Notes: generated by a model not told the origin, from the letters alone. A DNA stretch of 64,000 nucleotides from Mesobaculum littorinae (GCF_004011175.1 NZ_RQXX01000002.1:496001-560000), one strand, 5' to 3'. Positions 1 to 9,913 are shown, counted from the stretch's first letter. Numbers and translations: made by a program.

Positions 1-1
1 G

Positions 2-709
2 CCCACCGCCTTTTTCTGCGGCTCGCCCGGCGGTCTGATCGAAAGCATCACGCTGGGCGAACAGGCGGGTGCCAACGTGCAGCTACTGACGCTGCAGCAT
101 TTCCTGCGGATCATCCTTGTCGTCACCATCCTGCCGCTCGCCCTGTCGATCTGGCATGGCGAGGCGCTGGGCAGCGCCGCCGGTGTGCAGTTGAGCGGGC
201 ATCCCGTGGGCCTGGGCAGCCTGCCGCTTCTGATTGCCGTGGCCGTGGCGGGGCTGGTGCTGGGGATCAAGCTGAGGCTGCCGGCCGGGCAGCTTCTGGG
301 GCCGCTGGTCTTTGCCGCGCTGGCCAGCGGCAGCGGGCTTCTGACGGTCGAAGGGCCGGGCTGGACCATCGGCGTGGCGCAGATTGTCATCGGCGTGTCG
401 CTCGGGGCGCGCTTTGCCGGGGTCACGCGCCAGCTTCTGTTCCGCGGGCTGCGCCTGTCGGCGGTGTCGGCGGTGTCGATGCTGCTGATCGGGGCGGCCT
501 TTTCGGAGGGGCTGCACCTTGTCACCGGAAACGGGATCGAGGCGCTGCTGATCAGCTTCGCCCCCGGCGGCGTGTCCGAGATGGGGCTGATCGCACTGTC
601 GCTTGCGGTGAACCCGGCCTTCGTCACCTTCCACCACCTCTACCGCATCGCGGTCACGGTGATCGAGATCTCGATCGCCTCGCGCTGGTTCCGCCCGCGG
701 CAGGGGTGA
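2..709 (+). CDS. AbrB-family membrane transporter, 5' end cut by window edge
   Basis: The frame is open from base 2, so the true start lies before the window; a GTG at 77 is only an internal codon. The visible 235 residues are hydrophobic with about six membrane helices. A motif near the left edge (FFCGSPGGLIES) and a second one (SFAPGGVSEMGL) match the paired PGG(L/V)xEM signatures of the AbrB family, the old 'ammonia monooxygenase-like' membrane proteins. Family members are integral inner-membrane proteins whose substrates are poorly known. The gene ends in TGA and is followed by a separate secreted-protein gene with its own ribosome binding site. The substrate cannot be read from the sequence. 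Confidence 0.8.
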   Translation, partial: PTAFFCGSPGGLIESITLGEQAGANVQLLTLQHFLRIILVVTILPLALSIWHGEALGSAAGVQLSGHPVGLGSLPLLIAVAVAGLVLGIKLRLPAGQLLGPLVFAALASGSGLLTVEGPGWTIGVAQIVIGVSLGARFAGVTRQLLFRGLRLSAVSAVSMLLIGAAFSEGLHLVTGNGIEALLISFAPGGVSEMGLIALSLAVNPAFVTFHHLYRIAVTVIEISIASRWFRPRQG

Positions 710-816
710 TCGGCCCGCGTCCGGGCCGCGCGAATTAGCAAAGCGTCAATCCCCACGGCCTAGACCATGCAGGACCCGGCGGGAATCCCGCCGCCCTTCG
801 TGATAGGAGAGCCGCG

Positions 817-1389
817 ATGTTTCGCCCCTGCCTGACCGCTGCCGCGCTGGCGGTCGCCCTTGCCGCGCCCGCATCGGCGCAGGATCTGTCCGAATCGATG
901 CAGATCTACCTCGATACCTACGTGCGCCCTTGGATGCAGGACCCGGTGATCGTGCGCGCGATCCTTGCCCAGAACGCCGAGCATGCGGCGCTGACGCCTG
1001 CGCAGATCGATGCGCTGGACCAGCGCTGGCGGGCCGAGGCCGAAGAGGGGGAGGGCCGTCTGATCGCCGCGGTGCGCGGCACCGCCGCCTCGCAATTCCT
1101 CAACGACCGCATGGCGGAATCCGCTGGCGCGATTTCGGAGGTGATCCTGATGGACGCGGTCGGGCTGAACGTCGCCGCGACGGGCCTGCCCTCGGACTAC
1201 TGGCAGGGGGACGAGGCCAAGCATCAGGATACCTATCGCGTCGGGCCCGATGCCGTGCATATCGGCGAGATCGAGTTCGACCGGTCGAGCGATACGTTCC
1301 AGGGGCAGGTGTCGGCCACCATCGTCGGCGCGGACGGCCAGCCTATCGGGGCGATCACGCTGGGGATCGACGCAGAAAGCCTGTTCTGA
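817..1389 (+). CDS. Secreted PDC/Cache-like sensor-domain protein
   Basis: Encodes 190 residues. A classical signal peptide with an Ala-X-Ala site near residues 19-21 (cut before QDLSES) predicts a periplasmic protein. The start is supported by TAGGAG about 8 bases upstream of ATG. The C-terminal half (roughly residues 85-190) runs through a helix, then an ISEVILMDAVGLNVA strand, a DYWQGDE segment and a closing strand GAITLGIDAE. This order is typical of the small PDC/Cache fold that binds small ligands outside the cytoplasm. There is no membrane helix or signalling domain after it, so it would act as a free binding protein. No neighbour suggests a partner. The fold assignment is moderate; the ligand is unknown. 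Confidence 0.6.
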   Translation: MFRPCLTAAALAVALAAPASAQDLSESMQIYLDTYVRPWMQDPVIVRAILAQNAEHAALTPAQIDALDQRWRAEAEEGEGRLIAAVRGTAASQFLNDRMAESAGAISEVILMDAVGLNVAATGLPSDYWQGDEAKHQDTYRVGPDAVHIGEIEFDRSSDTFQGQVSATIVGADGQPIGAITLGIDAESLF

Positions 1390-1448
1390 TCCCCGGTAGG
1401 GGGCTGATAGGGAAGCTTCCCCTGGTAAGATCCGCGAATACGAAAGAT

Positions 1449-1476
1449 CCGCCCCCGGCCTGGTTGGCCGGGGCGG
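1449..1476 (+). terminator. GC-rich hairpin after the secreted-protein gene
   Basis: CCGCCCCCGGCC pairs with GGCCGGGGCGG across a five-base TGGTT loop, with one bulged C. No run of T follows, so intrinsic termination is uncertain. It lies between the plus-strand gene and the minus-strand tRNA. Confidence 0.45.
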
Positions 1477-1506
1477 CGATCTGTCCGCGATCTTTAGAGG
1501 AACCAT

Positions 1507-1581
1507 TGGAGCGGGCGATGAGATTCGAACTCACGACCCTTACCTTGGCAAGGTAATGCTCTACCCCTGAGCTACGCCCGC
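1507..1581 (-). tRNA. tRNA-Gly (GCC anticodon)
   Basis: On the minus strand the 75 bases fold into a full cloverleaf: acceptor stem GCGGGCG/CGCCCGC, D arm GCTC/GAGC, anticodon stem TTACC/GGTAA with loop TTGCCAA (anticodon GCC), T arm GTGAG/CTCAT with loop TTCGAAT, discriminator T and an encoded CCA end. It decodes GGC and GGU, heavily used glycine codons in this GC-rich genome. No intron and no integrase gene beside it. Confidence 0.98.
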
Positions 1582-1697
1582 CTCCGTTGGTGAGGGGGTG
1601 TTTAAGTCGAGCGCGGGGGCGCCGCAAGTGGAAAATCACGGTCACGCTCCGATTTCCTGAACGACTTTACGTAAGCGGCGGTGCGCGGTCACGAGGC

Positions 1698-1794
1698 GCC
1701 TCTGCCCGTCCGCCGGGCGGGCAGAGGCAGGGCCAATCGTGTCGATGGGGCCCCCCAAACCGACAGCGGGCCGCCCGATTCCCCGGACGGCCCG
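1698..1794. other. Two GC-rich hairpins between tRNA-Gly and terC
   Basis: The first hairpin is a perfect 11-bp stem (GCCTCTGCCCG with CGGGCAGAGGC, 1698-1728). The second pairs CGGGCCG at 1767-1773 with CGGCCCG at 1788-1794. They lie downstream of the minus-strand terC gene and could end its transcript, but neither has a T-rich tail on either strand. Confidence 0.4.
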
Positions 1795-1868
1795 ACCGTA
1801 ACTTGATAGCTGCCCGCCTGCGTCCCGGGCCGTGTCCCCGGGGCGAGGGCCGCGCGGCAGGGCCCGTG

Positions 1869-2618
1869 TCAGTGGCGCGGGTCGCCAGCCGCTACGGCGG
1901 GGATCTTCGCCCGCCGCCTGGCGCGCCAGAGGTTCAGTGCCTCGACCCCGCCGGCAAAGACCATGGCCGCATAGATGAACCCGCGTTCGATGTGGAAGTG
2001 CAGGCCGTCCGCGATCAGCGCCATGCCCACCATGACAAGGAAGGCGAGCGCCAGCATCTTGGTCGAAGGATGCGCTTCGACGAACTTGGCGATGGGTTCG
2101 GCGGCCAGCATCATCACCGCGATGGCCACGACAACGGCAGCGATCATCACCGGCAGGTGGTCGGCGATGCCCACGGCGGTAATCACGCTGTCGAGCGAGA
2201 AGACCAGATCGAGCAGCATGATCTGGAAGATCACCGAGCGCAGCGTCGCGTGGGTCTTGCCCTCGGGCGCATGGTGGCCGCTGCCCTCGACCTCGGAAAA
2301 GATCTCGGTCGAGGCCTTCCAGATCAGGAACAGCCCGCCTAGCAGCAGGATGATGTCGCGCCAGCTAAGCCCGAAGCCCATGATCGTGACGAAGGGTTCG
2401 GACAGGCCGATGATCCACGCGATCGAGAACAGCAGTAGCACCCGCAGCACCAGCGCGCCGCCAAGGCCGATCAGCCGGGCCCGCCGTCGCTGCGCCTCGG
2501 GCAGTTTCGCGGCAGCGATCGAGATGAAGATGACGTTGTCGACCCCCAGCACGATCTCAAGCACCGTGAGGGTGAGGAACGACGCCCAGACGGCGGGGTC
2601 GGAAAGGAGTTCGATCAT
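1869..2618 (-). CDS. TerC/YjbE-family integral membrane protein
   Basis: Encodes 249 residues from ATG at 2618. The segment starting MIELLSDPAVWASFLTL, followed by EIVLGVDNVIFIS and later LDLVFSLDSVITAVG, is the signature of the TerC family: each half carries an acidic (V)DNV or LDSV motif inside a membrane helix. About seven helices are visible. TerC-type proteins are linked to metal ion (manganese) export and to metal loading of secreted proteins, sometimes to tellurium resistance. The frame stays open further upstream, but that part is charged, low-quality sequence; the chosen start is where the family homology begins. No strong ribosome binding site is visible. It stands alone on the minus strand. 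Confidence 0.85.
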   Translation of the reverse strand: MIELLSDPAVWASFLTLTVLEIVLGVDNVIFISIAAAKLPEAQRRRARLIGLGGALVLRVLLLFSIAWIIGLSEPFVTIMGFGLSWRDIILLLGGLFLIWKASTEIFSEVEGSGHHAPEGKTHATLRSVIFQIMLLDLVFSLDSVITAVGIADHLPVMIAAVVVAIAVMMLAAEPIAKFVEAHPSTKMLALAFLVMVGMALIADGLHFHIERGFIYAAMVFAGGVEALNLWRARRRAKIPAVAAGDPRH

Positions 2619-2901
2619 GATGTCAGCCAGGGATCCAGGGAAGGGGAGCGTCCGGCGGAAAGTGGTGTTGCGGCCGGAAAATCCAAGAGCCCGGGCCGCG
2701 GTGCCGCGCAAAAACTATCGCGCGCCGAACACCGGCCCATAACGCCCTGCGCGGTCCCCGGAAAACCGGGGCTGCGCGGGATGTGGGGCGGAAGGTGCCC
2801 ATGCGTCAGGTACCCGTGCCACGGGGGCTCTCGCAATGTGTCCTCGCCATGGGCGGCCGGGCGAGGGGGGCGGCCCTCGTCGGGGCCGCCCGTGGCCACG
2901 A

Positions 2902-5900
2902 TCACTCGTCGAACTCGACCAGCAGGTCCTTGGCGTCGATCTGGGCGCCGGGCGTGACATGCACCGCCTTCACCTTGGCGTCGCGGTCGGCATGGATGCC
3001 GGTCTCCATCTTCATAGCCTCGATGGTCAGCAGCAGATCGCCCGCCTTGACCTGCGCGCCGGGCTGGATGCCGACCGAGGCGATGACGCCGGGCATCGGC
3101 GCGCCGATATGCAGCGGGTTGCCGGGCTCGGCCTTGGCCCGCGCCTGCGACGCCGCCCCCGCCCGCCGGTCGGGCACCCGCACCAGCCGGGGCTGGCCAT
3201 TCAGCTCGAAAAAGACCTTGGCCTCGCCCTCTTCGCTGGTCTCGCCCAGGGCCTGGCACCGGATTTCGAGCGTCTTGCCCGGGTCGATCTCCGCCGCGAT
3301 GCTTTCGCCCGGTTCCATCCCGTAAAAGAAGGTGTGCGTGGGCAGCACCCGCACCGGCCCGTAATCCTCGTGACGGCGGCGATAATCGAGGTAGACCTTG
3401 GGATACATCAGGTAGCCGTTCAGATCCTCGTCATCGAGTTCGAGCCCCCCAAGCTTGTCCGAGGCCTCGGCGCGCGCCGCCTCGGGGTCGACGGGGGCCA
3501 GCTTCTTGCCCGGCCGGTCGGCCATCGGCGCCTCTCCCTTCAGCACCTTGGCCACGATGTCTTCGGGAAAGCCGCCGGGCGGGCGCCCCAGCTCGCCGCG
3601 CATCATGCCGATGACGCTGTCGGGAAACGACACCTCGACCGCCGGATCCTCGACCTGGGCGCGGGTCAGTCCCTGGGCCACCATCATCAGCGCCATGTCG
3701 CCAACGACCTTGGAGGACGGCGTGACCTTGACGATGTCGCCGAACATGCGGTTCACCTCGGCATAGGTCTCGGCCACCTCGTGCCAGCGGTCCTCAAGCC
3801 CCACGGACCGGGCCTGCGCCTTGAGATTTGTGAACTGCCCGCCGGGCATCTCGTGCAGGTAGACCTCGGACGCAGGGGCCTGCAGTCCCGATTCGAAGGC
3901 GGCGTAGTGCGCGCGGACAGCTTCGAAGTAATTCGACACCTCGCGGATCGCGGTGATGTCGAGCCCGGTCTCGCGGTCGGTGTGGCGCAGCGCCTCGACA
4001 ATGGTGCCCAGCGTCGCCTGGCTGGTGTTGCCCGACAGCGAATCCATCGCGCAGTCGACCGCGTCGACCCCGGCCTCGGCGGCAGCAAGGATGGTGGCGC
4101 AGGCGATGCCCGCCGTGTCATGGGTGTGGAAGTGGATCGGCAGTCCGACCTCGTCCTTCAGCGCACGGATCAGCAGGCCGGCGGAGGCGGGTTTCAGCAG
4201 GCCCGCCATGTCCTTCAGCCCCAGCACATGCGCGCCGGCGGCCTTCAGCTCCTTGCCCATCGAGACGTAGTATTCGAGGTCGTATTTCGCGCGCTCGGGG
4301 TCGAGGATGTCGCCGGTGTAGCAGATCGTGCCCTCGCAGACCTTGTCCGCCGCGACCACGGCGTCCATCGCGACGCGCATGTTCTCGACCCAGTTGAGGC
4401 TGTCGAAGACGCGGAAGACATCGACGCCCGAGGTCGCGGCCTGGGCGATGAAGTTCTGCACCACGTTGTCGGGATAGTTCGTGTACCCCACGCCGTTGCT
4501 GGCGCGCAGCAGCATCTGGGTCATCAGGTTGGGCATCGCCGCGCGCAGGTCGCGCAGCCGTTGCCACGGGCATTCCTGGAGAAAGCGGTAGGCCACGTCG
4601 AAGGTCGCGCCGCCCCAGCATTCGACTGAAAAGAGCTGCGGCAGGTTGGCGGCATAGGCGGGCGCGGCGCGGATCATGTCGATCGAGCGCATACGGGTTG
4701 CCAGAAGCGACTGGTGCCCGTCGCGCATCGTGGTGTCGGTGATCAGAAGCTGCGGCTGCTCGGACATCCAGTCGGCCAGGGCCTGCGGTCCGAACTGGTC
4801 GAGGATCTGGCGCGTGCCGGGCTTCGGTGCATCCGTTCGCAGAGCCGGCGGCTTGGGGTCCCGGGCCTCGGCCGGGGGCATCTGGCGGCCCGCGGTCTCG
4901 GGGTGGCCGTTGACGGTGATGTCGGCGATGTAGCGCAGGATCTTGGTCGCGCGGTCGCGTCTTGCCTTGAATTCGAAGAGTTCGGGCGTCTGGTCGATGA
5001 ACTTGGTGTGGTACTCGTTCGACAGGAAGGTCGGGTGTTTCAGCAGGTTGATGACGAAATCGATGTTGGTGCTGACGCCGCGGATGCGGAATTCGCGCAG
5101 GGCGCGGTCCATCCGGGCGATCGCGGCCTCGGGCGTGGGGGCCCAGGCGGTGACCTTCTCCAGCAGCGAATCGTAGTATCGGGTGATCACCGCGCCGGAA
5201 TACGCGGTGCCGCCGTCCAGCCGGATGCCCATGCCGGTGGCGCCGCGATAGGCGGTGATGCGGCCGTAATCGGGGATGAAGTTGTTGTGTGGGTCCTCTG
5301 TCGTCACCCGGCACTGGATCGCGTGGCCGTTCAGGCGCACGTCGTACTGGGTGGCGACGCCCGTCGCCTCCATGAGGCTGGCGCCCTCGGCGATCTTGAT
5401 CTGGGCCTGCACGATGTCGATGCCGGTGACCTCTTCGGTCACGGTGTGTTCGACCTGCACGCGGGGGTTCACTTCGATGAAGTAGAAGTCGCCCGTCGCC
5501 ATATCCATCAGGAACTCGATGGTGCCGGCGCATTCATAGCCGACCTCTTCGGCGATCTTGCGGCCGAGATTGCAGATCTCTTCGCGCTGGGCGGGCGAAA
5601 GGTAGGGGGCGGGGGCGCGTTCGACGACCTTCTGGTTGCGCCGCTGGACGGAACAGTCACGCTCCCACAGGTGGTAGATATTGCCCTGGCTGTCGCCGAG
5701 GATCTGCACCTCGACATGCCGGGCCTTCAGGATCATCTTTTCCAGGTAACCCTCGCCGTTGCCGAAGGCGGCCTCGGCCTCGCGCCGGCCTTCCAGCACC
5801 TTTTCGCGCAGTTCCTCGGGCTTCATGATGGGCCGCATGCCGCGCCCGCCGCCGCCCCAGGAGGCTTTGAGCATCAGCGGATAGCCGACCTCTTCGGCCT

Positions 5901-6348
5901 GGCGCGCGATGGCGTCCATGTCGTCGCCCAGAACCTCGGTCGCGGGGATGACCGGCACGCCGGCGCGGATCGCGACCTGCCGGGCGCTGGCCTTGTCGCC
6001 GAGCGCGCGCATCGTTTCGGATTTCGGCCCGATGAAGGTGATCCCGGCCTCGCGGCAGGCATCGACGAAATCAGGGTTCTCCGACAGCAGGCCATAGCCC
6101 GGGTGAATCGCGTCGGCGCCCGACATGCGGGCCACGCGGATGATCTCGTCTATCGACAGATAGGCCGCGACGGGGCCCAGCCCCTCGCCGATCTGGTAGG
6201 CCTCGTCCGCCTTGAAGCGGTGCAGGCTCAGCTTGTCCTCGGCCGCGTAGACGGCAACCGTGCGTTTGCCAAGCTCGTTGGCCGCGCGCATCACCCTGAT
6301 GGCGATTTCCCCGCGGTTTGCGATCAGGATCTTCTTGAACTCGGCCAT
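2902..6348 (-). CDS. pyc: Pyruvate carboxylase
   Basis: Encodes 1148 residues, the normal length for single-chain pyruvate carboxylase, which makes oxaloacetate from pyruvate, bicarbonate and ATP in the cytoplasm. Domains in order: biotin carboxylase N domain and ATP-grasp (about 1-330, with a Gly-rich ATP loop around SWGGGGRGM and the EVNPRVQVEHTVTE block), biotin carboxylase C domain to about 450, HMG-CoA-lyase-like carboxyltransferase (about 530-810, TTMRDGHQSLLATR), a conserved PYC/OADA region, and a biotinyl domain ending in EAMKMETG with the biotin lysine at residue 1113. The start is backed by AAGGGGAAG just upstream of ATG. It is monocistronic and is the main anaplerotic enzyme seen here. 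Confidence 0.97.
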   Translation of the reverse strand: MAEFKKILIANRGEIAIRVMRAANELGKRTVAVYAAEDKLSLHRFKADEAYQIGEGLGPVAAYLSIDEIIRVARMSGADAIHPGYGLLSENPDFVDACREAGITFIGPKSETMRALGDKASARQVAIRAGVPVIPATEVLGDDMDAIARQAEEVGYPLMLKASWGGGGRGMRPIMKPEELREKVLEGRREAEAAFGNGEGYLEKMILKARHVEVQILGDSQGNIYHLWERDCSVQRRNQKVVERAPAPYLSPAQREEICNLGRKIAEEVGYECAGTIEFLMDMATGDFYFIEVNPRVQVEHTVTEEVTGIDIVQAQIKIAEGASLMEATGVATQYDVRLNGHAIQCRVTTEDPHNNFIPDYGRITAYRGATGMGIRLDGGTAYSGAVITRYYDSLLEKVTAWAPTPEAAIARMDRALREFRIRGVSTNIDFVINLLKHPTFLSNEYHTKFIDQTPELFEFKARRDRATKILRYIADITVNGHPETAGRQMPPAEARDPKPPALRTDAPKPGTRQILDQFGPQALADWMSEQPQLLITDTTMRDGHQSLLATRMRSIDMIRAAPAYAANLPQLFSVECWGGATFDVAYRFLQECPWQRLRDLRAAMPNLMTQMLLRASNGVGYTNYPDNVVQNFIAQAATSGVDVFRVFDSLNWVENMRVAMDAVVAADKVCEGTICYTGDILDPERAKYDLEYYVSMGKELKAAGAHVLGLKDMAGLLKPASAGLLIRALKDEVGLPIHFHTHDTAGIACATILAAAEAGVDAVDCAMDSLSGNTSQATLGTIVEALRHTDRETGLDITAIREVSNYFEAVRAHYAAFESGLQAPASEVYLHEMPGGQFTNLKAQARSVGLEDRWHEVAETYAEVNRMFGDIVKVTPSSKVVGDMALMMVAQGLTRAQVEDPAVEVSFPDSVIGMMRGELGRPPGGFPEDIVAKVLKGEAPMADRPGKKLAPVDPEAARAEASDKLGGLELDDEDLNGYLMYPKVYLDYRRRHEDYGPVRVLPTHTFFYGMEPGESIAAEIDPGKTLEIRCQALGETSEEGEAKVFFELNGQPRLVRVPDRRAGAASQARAKAEPGNPLHIGAPMPGVIASVGIQPGAQVKAGDLLLTIEAMKMETGIHADRDAKVKAVHVTPGAQIDAKDLLVEFDE

Positions 6349-6455
6349 GCGCTTCCCCTTCGGTGTCCCGGGGTCACTCTATGAGTTTCTGCGGTGCCGT
6401 AAATGCCCGCTGCATGTGCAGCCTGCGGAAAGGGCAGGGGCGGGACCGCGATCGG

Positions 6456-7271
6456 CTATCGCATTGTGCCGACGATCTGGCGCAGATCCTGCAGCGAGGC
6501 CGAGATATCCGTGTCATGCCCCGCCGGTATCTCTTTGCCGGAGGCAAGACCAACTGGGCGGGGGGTGTCCGAGGCAGGGGTGGCAGGGTCACCGGGGGCC
6601 GGTTGCGGTGCGTCTTCGTCATTGGCCGAGCCCGGACGACGGGCCGCGGTGGCCGCCACGACCGGCGGGGCATTCCCGACCGGTGATTCCCGGTCGGCCA
6701 GCACGCGAATATCGGACAGCACCCGTTCGATCGACCTGCAGATGCCGCTGACCGCGGCGACCGCGCCTGGCGCGGTCGATGCGCCCTTGGTGTTCTGTGC
6801 CACGGCGTCGAGGTAGGTCGCGACCTGCGACAGCTGGAAATTCGCCTGCGCGGAGAAGAACCGCACATCCTCCCAGGCGCGACTGGGCCGGGCGTCCTGA
6901 CCGGAGATCACGATGGCGGTGCCGATCACCCGTTCACGGGCATCGTTGGTAAAGACGGGCTGGATCGTCGTGTCCCATTCCTTGACCCCGGTGGGCAGCT
7001 CCAGCTTTTCGCGATAGCGCATTGCCGTGCCGGTCGCGACGCAGCGGCCGAAGCGGTCCAGCACATGCCGGGCGTCTTCGGCGCCCAGAAGCTCGGATAT
7101 CATGCGTCCGCGAACAGCGGCGCTGTCCATGCCCGAGATCCGGGCATGCGCGTCGTTGATACACAGCAGGCGAAACGGGGCGCCGGGGGCGACGCGTTCA
7201 ACGGCGAACATGGGCATCTGAAAGAAGTTCAGGACGGTCGCCAGAGAGTCGGAGTCTTCGGTGTTGAACAT
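6456..7271 (-). CDS. PAS-domain protein of unknown role
   Basis: Encodes 271 residues from ATG at 7271, chosen because GGAAGG lies nine bases upstream; an earlier in-frame codon has no such site. Residues about 8-125 form a PAS domain: NFFQMPMFAVERV, then INDAHARISGMD, then RYREKLELPTGVKEWDTTIQPVF and IGTAIVISGQD. A helical stretch follows (WEDVRFFSAQANFQLSQVATYLDAV), then a long Pro/Ala-rich linker and a short C-terminal helix (SASLQDLRQIVGTM). No kinase, cyclase or DNA-binding domain is present, so any output must come from a partner. It lies between pyc and the divergent helicase gene, with no clear functional link to either. Confidence 0.7.
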   Translation of the reverse strand: MFNTEDSDSLATVLNFFQMPMFAVERVAPGAPFRLLCINDAHARISGMDSAAVRGRMISELLGAEDARHVLDRFGRCVATGTAMRYREKLELPTGVKEWDTTIQPVFTNDARERVIGTAIVISGQDARPSRAWEDVRFFSAQANFQLSQVATYLDAVAQNTKGASTAPGAVAAVSGICRSIERVLSDIRVLADRESPVGNAPPVVAATAARRPGSANDEDAPQPAPGDPATPASDTPRPVGLASGKEIPAGHDTDISASLQDLRQIVGTMR

Positions 7272-7444
7272 GGGCGCAAACCTTCCGGAAGTATGGTTTA
7301 TCAAAACTTTCGTACGACAGGGTAAACAGAGCCTTTACCGCGTCGTCCGAAGCCCGCGGGGGACCGGCAGCGTGCCGCGGATTGTCTGGGAACGAAATGC
7401 GAACGCGGGCTTCCGCTTTGGTCTGCGCTGGGTTAGGAAGGGGC

Positions 7445-9913
7445 ATGAACGATTTCAGCGAGGAAGATGCCTTCGAACAGGCGGGCGACCGCGCCGGCGG
7501 TCTTGCGTCGCGTGCCATGGCGGCGCGTCCGGCCCCGTATCTCGATGGCCTGAACCCACAGCAGCGCGCCGCGGTCGAGGCGCTGGATGGCCCGGTCTTG
7601 ATGTTGGCGGGCGCCGGTACCGGCAAGACCAAGGCGCTGACGACGCGAATCGCGCATCTGCTGAATACCGGGCACGCGCGGCCGAACGAGATTCTGGCGG
7701 TGACCTTCACCAACAAGGCCGCGCGCGAGATGAAGACGCGGGTGGCGCGTCTTTTGGGCCAGACGGTCGAGGGGATGCCCTGGATGGGCACCTTCCACGC
7801 GATCTGCGTCAAGCTACTGCGCCGACATGCCGAGCTCGTGGGGTTGAAGACGAACTTTACCATCCTCGACACCGACGACCAGATCCGCCTGCTCAAGCAG
7901 CTGATCGCGGCTGAGGAAATAGATGAAAAGCGATGGCCCGCACGGCAACTGGCCGGCTTGATCGATCAGTGGAAAAACCGCGCCTGGACGCCTGCCCAGG
8001 TCCCCGCGTCGGAGGCGTCCGCCTACAACCACCGCGGCACCGAGCTTTACGATTATTATCAGCAGCGGCTGAAAACGCTGAACGCCGTCGATTTCGGCGA
8101 CCTTCTGCTGCACGTCCTGACGATCTTTCGCGAACATGATGACGTGCTGGCCCAGTATCAGCGCTGGTTCCGCTATATCCTCGTGGACGAATATCAGGAT
8201 ACCAACGTCGCGCAGTACATGTGGCTGCGCCTGCTGGCGCAAGGGCACCGCAACATCTGTTGCGTGGGCGACGACGACCAGTCGATCTATGGCTGGCGCG
8301 GCGCCGAGGTGGGCAACATCCTGCGGTTCGAGAAGGATTTCCCCGGCGCCACCGTGGTCAAGCTTGAGCAGAACTACCGCTCGACCCCTCACATCCTGGC
8401 CGCGGCCAGCGGCGTCATCGACGCCAACCAGGGGCGGCTGGGCAAGACGCTGTTCACCGACCTGACCGAGGGCGAGAAGGTGCGCCTGATCGGCCACTGG
8501 GACGGCGAGGAAGAGGCGCGCTGGATCGGCGAGGAGGTCGAGGCGATGAGCGGCGGCCGCCGTGGCGACACGCAGCGATCGCTGGACGACATGGCGATTC
8601 TGGTCCGGGCCAGCCACCAGATGCGGGCCTTCGAGGACCGGTTCCTCACCATCGGGTTGCCCTACCGGGTGATCGGCGGCCCCCGCTTTTACGAGCGGAT
8701 GGAGATCCGCGACGCGATGGCCTATTTCCGCCTCGCCGTAAGCCCCGATGACGACCTGGCCTTCGAAAGGGTGGTCAACACGCCCAAGCGGGGTCTTGGC
8801 GACAAGGCGCAGCAGAAGATCCAGGTGACGGCGCGCGAACACGGTGTGAACCTCGTCGACGGCGCGCGGATTCTTCTCTCCGAGAAGGGGCTGGGCGGCA
8901 AGGGTGCGGCCGAGCTGCGGGTGCTGGTCGATTCGATCGCGCGCTGGCACGATCTGGCCGTGGGGCCGGTACGCGCCGCCCCGGTCGAGGATGGGCTGGT
9001 GCTGGAGGACCTGTCGCAACCCGATCCGCGCACCCGGCTTAGCCATATCGAGCTGGCCGAGCAAATCCTCGAGGAATCGGGGTACACGGCGCACTGGCAA
9101 ACCGACAAGACGCCCGAGGCGCCGGGACGGCTGGAAAACCTCAAGGAACTGGTCAAGGCGCTGGAGCAGTTCGAGAACCTGCAGGGGTTCCTGGAACACG
9201 TCGCGCTGATCATGGACAACGAGACGGAAGAGCAGGGCGCCAAGGTGTCGATCATGACGCTGCACGCCGCCAAGGGGCTGGAGTTTCCCTGCGTCTTCCT
9301 GCCCGGGTGGGAGGATGGCCTGTTCCCGTCGCAGCGGTCGATGGACGAAAGCGGGCTCAAGGGGCTCGAGGAAGAGCGGCGGCTGGCCTATGTTGGTATT
9401 ACGCGGGCCGAAGAGGTGTGCACCATCTCCTTTGCCGCGAACCGTCGGGTCTACGGGCAATGGCAGTCGGCGCTTCCTTCCCGGTTCATCGACGAACTGC
9501 CCGAGGCGCATGTCGATGTGCTGACGCCGCCGGGGCTTTACGGCGGCGGCTACGGCGCGGCGGGCATGTCGGCCAGCGCCTCGCCCAAGGTGATGGCCGA
9601 AGCCGGGTCGAACCTGCACGACCGGGCCGCCGGGGCGAATGCCTATAATTCCCCCGGATGGCGCCGGATGCAGGAGCGCAGCCAGAGCCGCCCGATGAGC
9701 CAGCCGCGCGAAAGCCGGAACATGGTGATCGACATGACCGCGAGTTCGTCCTTCACCGAAGGCGACCGGGTGTTTCACAACAAGTTCGGGTATGGCACCG
9801 TCGCGGGCATCGAGGGCGACAAGCTGGATATCGAGTTCGAGAAGGCCGGACGCAAGAAAGTCGTTGCGAAATTCATCATCGAAGCGGATCGGGCCGATGA
9901 TGTTCCCTTCTGA
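7445..9913 (+). CDS. uvrD: UvrD/PcrA-type ATP-dependent DNA helicase
   Basis: Encodes 822 residues of a superfamily 1A 3'-5' helicase used in nucleotide excision and mismatch repair. Motifs in order: Q-motif region LNPQQRAAVEALDGP, Walker A AGAGTGKTK, TFTNKAAREMK (Ia), Walker B VDEYQDTN (II), GDDDQSIYGWRG (III), LEQNYRS (IV), TLHAAKGLEFPCVFLPGWEDG (V) and EERRLAYVGITRA (VI). The last 45 residues, FTEGDRVFHNKFGYGTV onward, form the Tudor-like tail typical of PcrA/UvrD. ATG at 7445 is preceded by AGGAAGG. The frame is open upstream to 7382, but that part lacks a ribosome binding site. It reads alone, divergent from the PAS gene. Confidence 0.95.
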   Translation: MNDFSEEDAFEQAGDRAGGLASRAMAARPAPYLDGLNPQQRAAVEALDGPVLMLAGAGTGKTKALTTRIAHLLNTGHARPNEILAVTFTNKAAREMKTRVARLLGQTVEGMPWMGTFHAICVKLLRRHAELVGLKTNFTILDTDDQIRLLKQLIAAEEIDEKRWPARQLAGLIDQWKNRAWTPAQVPASEASAYNHRGTELYDYYQQRLKTLNAVDFGDLLLHVLTIFREHDDVLAQYQRWFRYILVDEYQDTNVAQYMWLRLLAQGHRNICCVGDDDQSIYGWRGAEVGNILRFEKDFPGATVVKLEQNYRSTPHILAAASGVIDANQGRLGKTLFTDLTEGEKVRLIGHWDGEEEARWIGEEVEAMSGGRRGDTQRSLDDMAILVRASHQMRAFEDRFLTIGLPYRVIGGPRFYERMEIRDAMAYFRLAVSPDDDLAFERVVNTPKRGLGDKAQQKIQVTAREHGVNLVDGARILLSEKGLGGKGAAELRVLVDSIARWHDLAVGPVRAAPVEDGLVLEDLSQPDPRTRLSHIELAEQILEESGYTAHWQTDKTPEAPGRLENLKELVKALEQFENLQGFLEHVALIMDNETEEQGAKVSIMTLHAAKGLEFPCVFLPGWEDGLFPSQRSMDESGLKGLEEERRLAYVGITRAEEVCTISFAANRRVYGQWQSALPSRFIDELPEAHVDVLTPPGLYGGGYGAAGMSASASPKVMAEAGSNLHDRAAGANAYNSPGWRRMQERSQSRPMSQPRESRNMVIDMTASSSFTEGDRVFHNKFGYGTVAGIEGDKLDIEFEKAGRKKVVAKFIIEADRADDVPF

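Noticed and set aside
2836-6384. Long plus-strand open frames opposite pyruvate carboxylase
   Set aside because: They are antisense shadows of an unambiguous pyc gene with complete domains and normal length.
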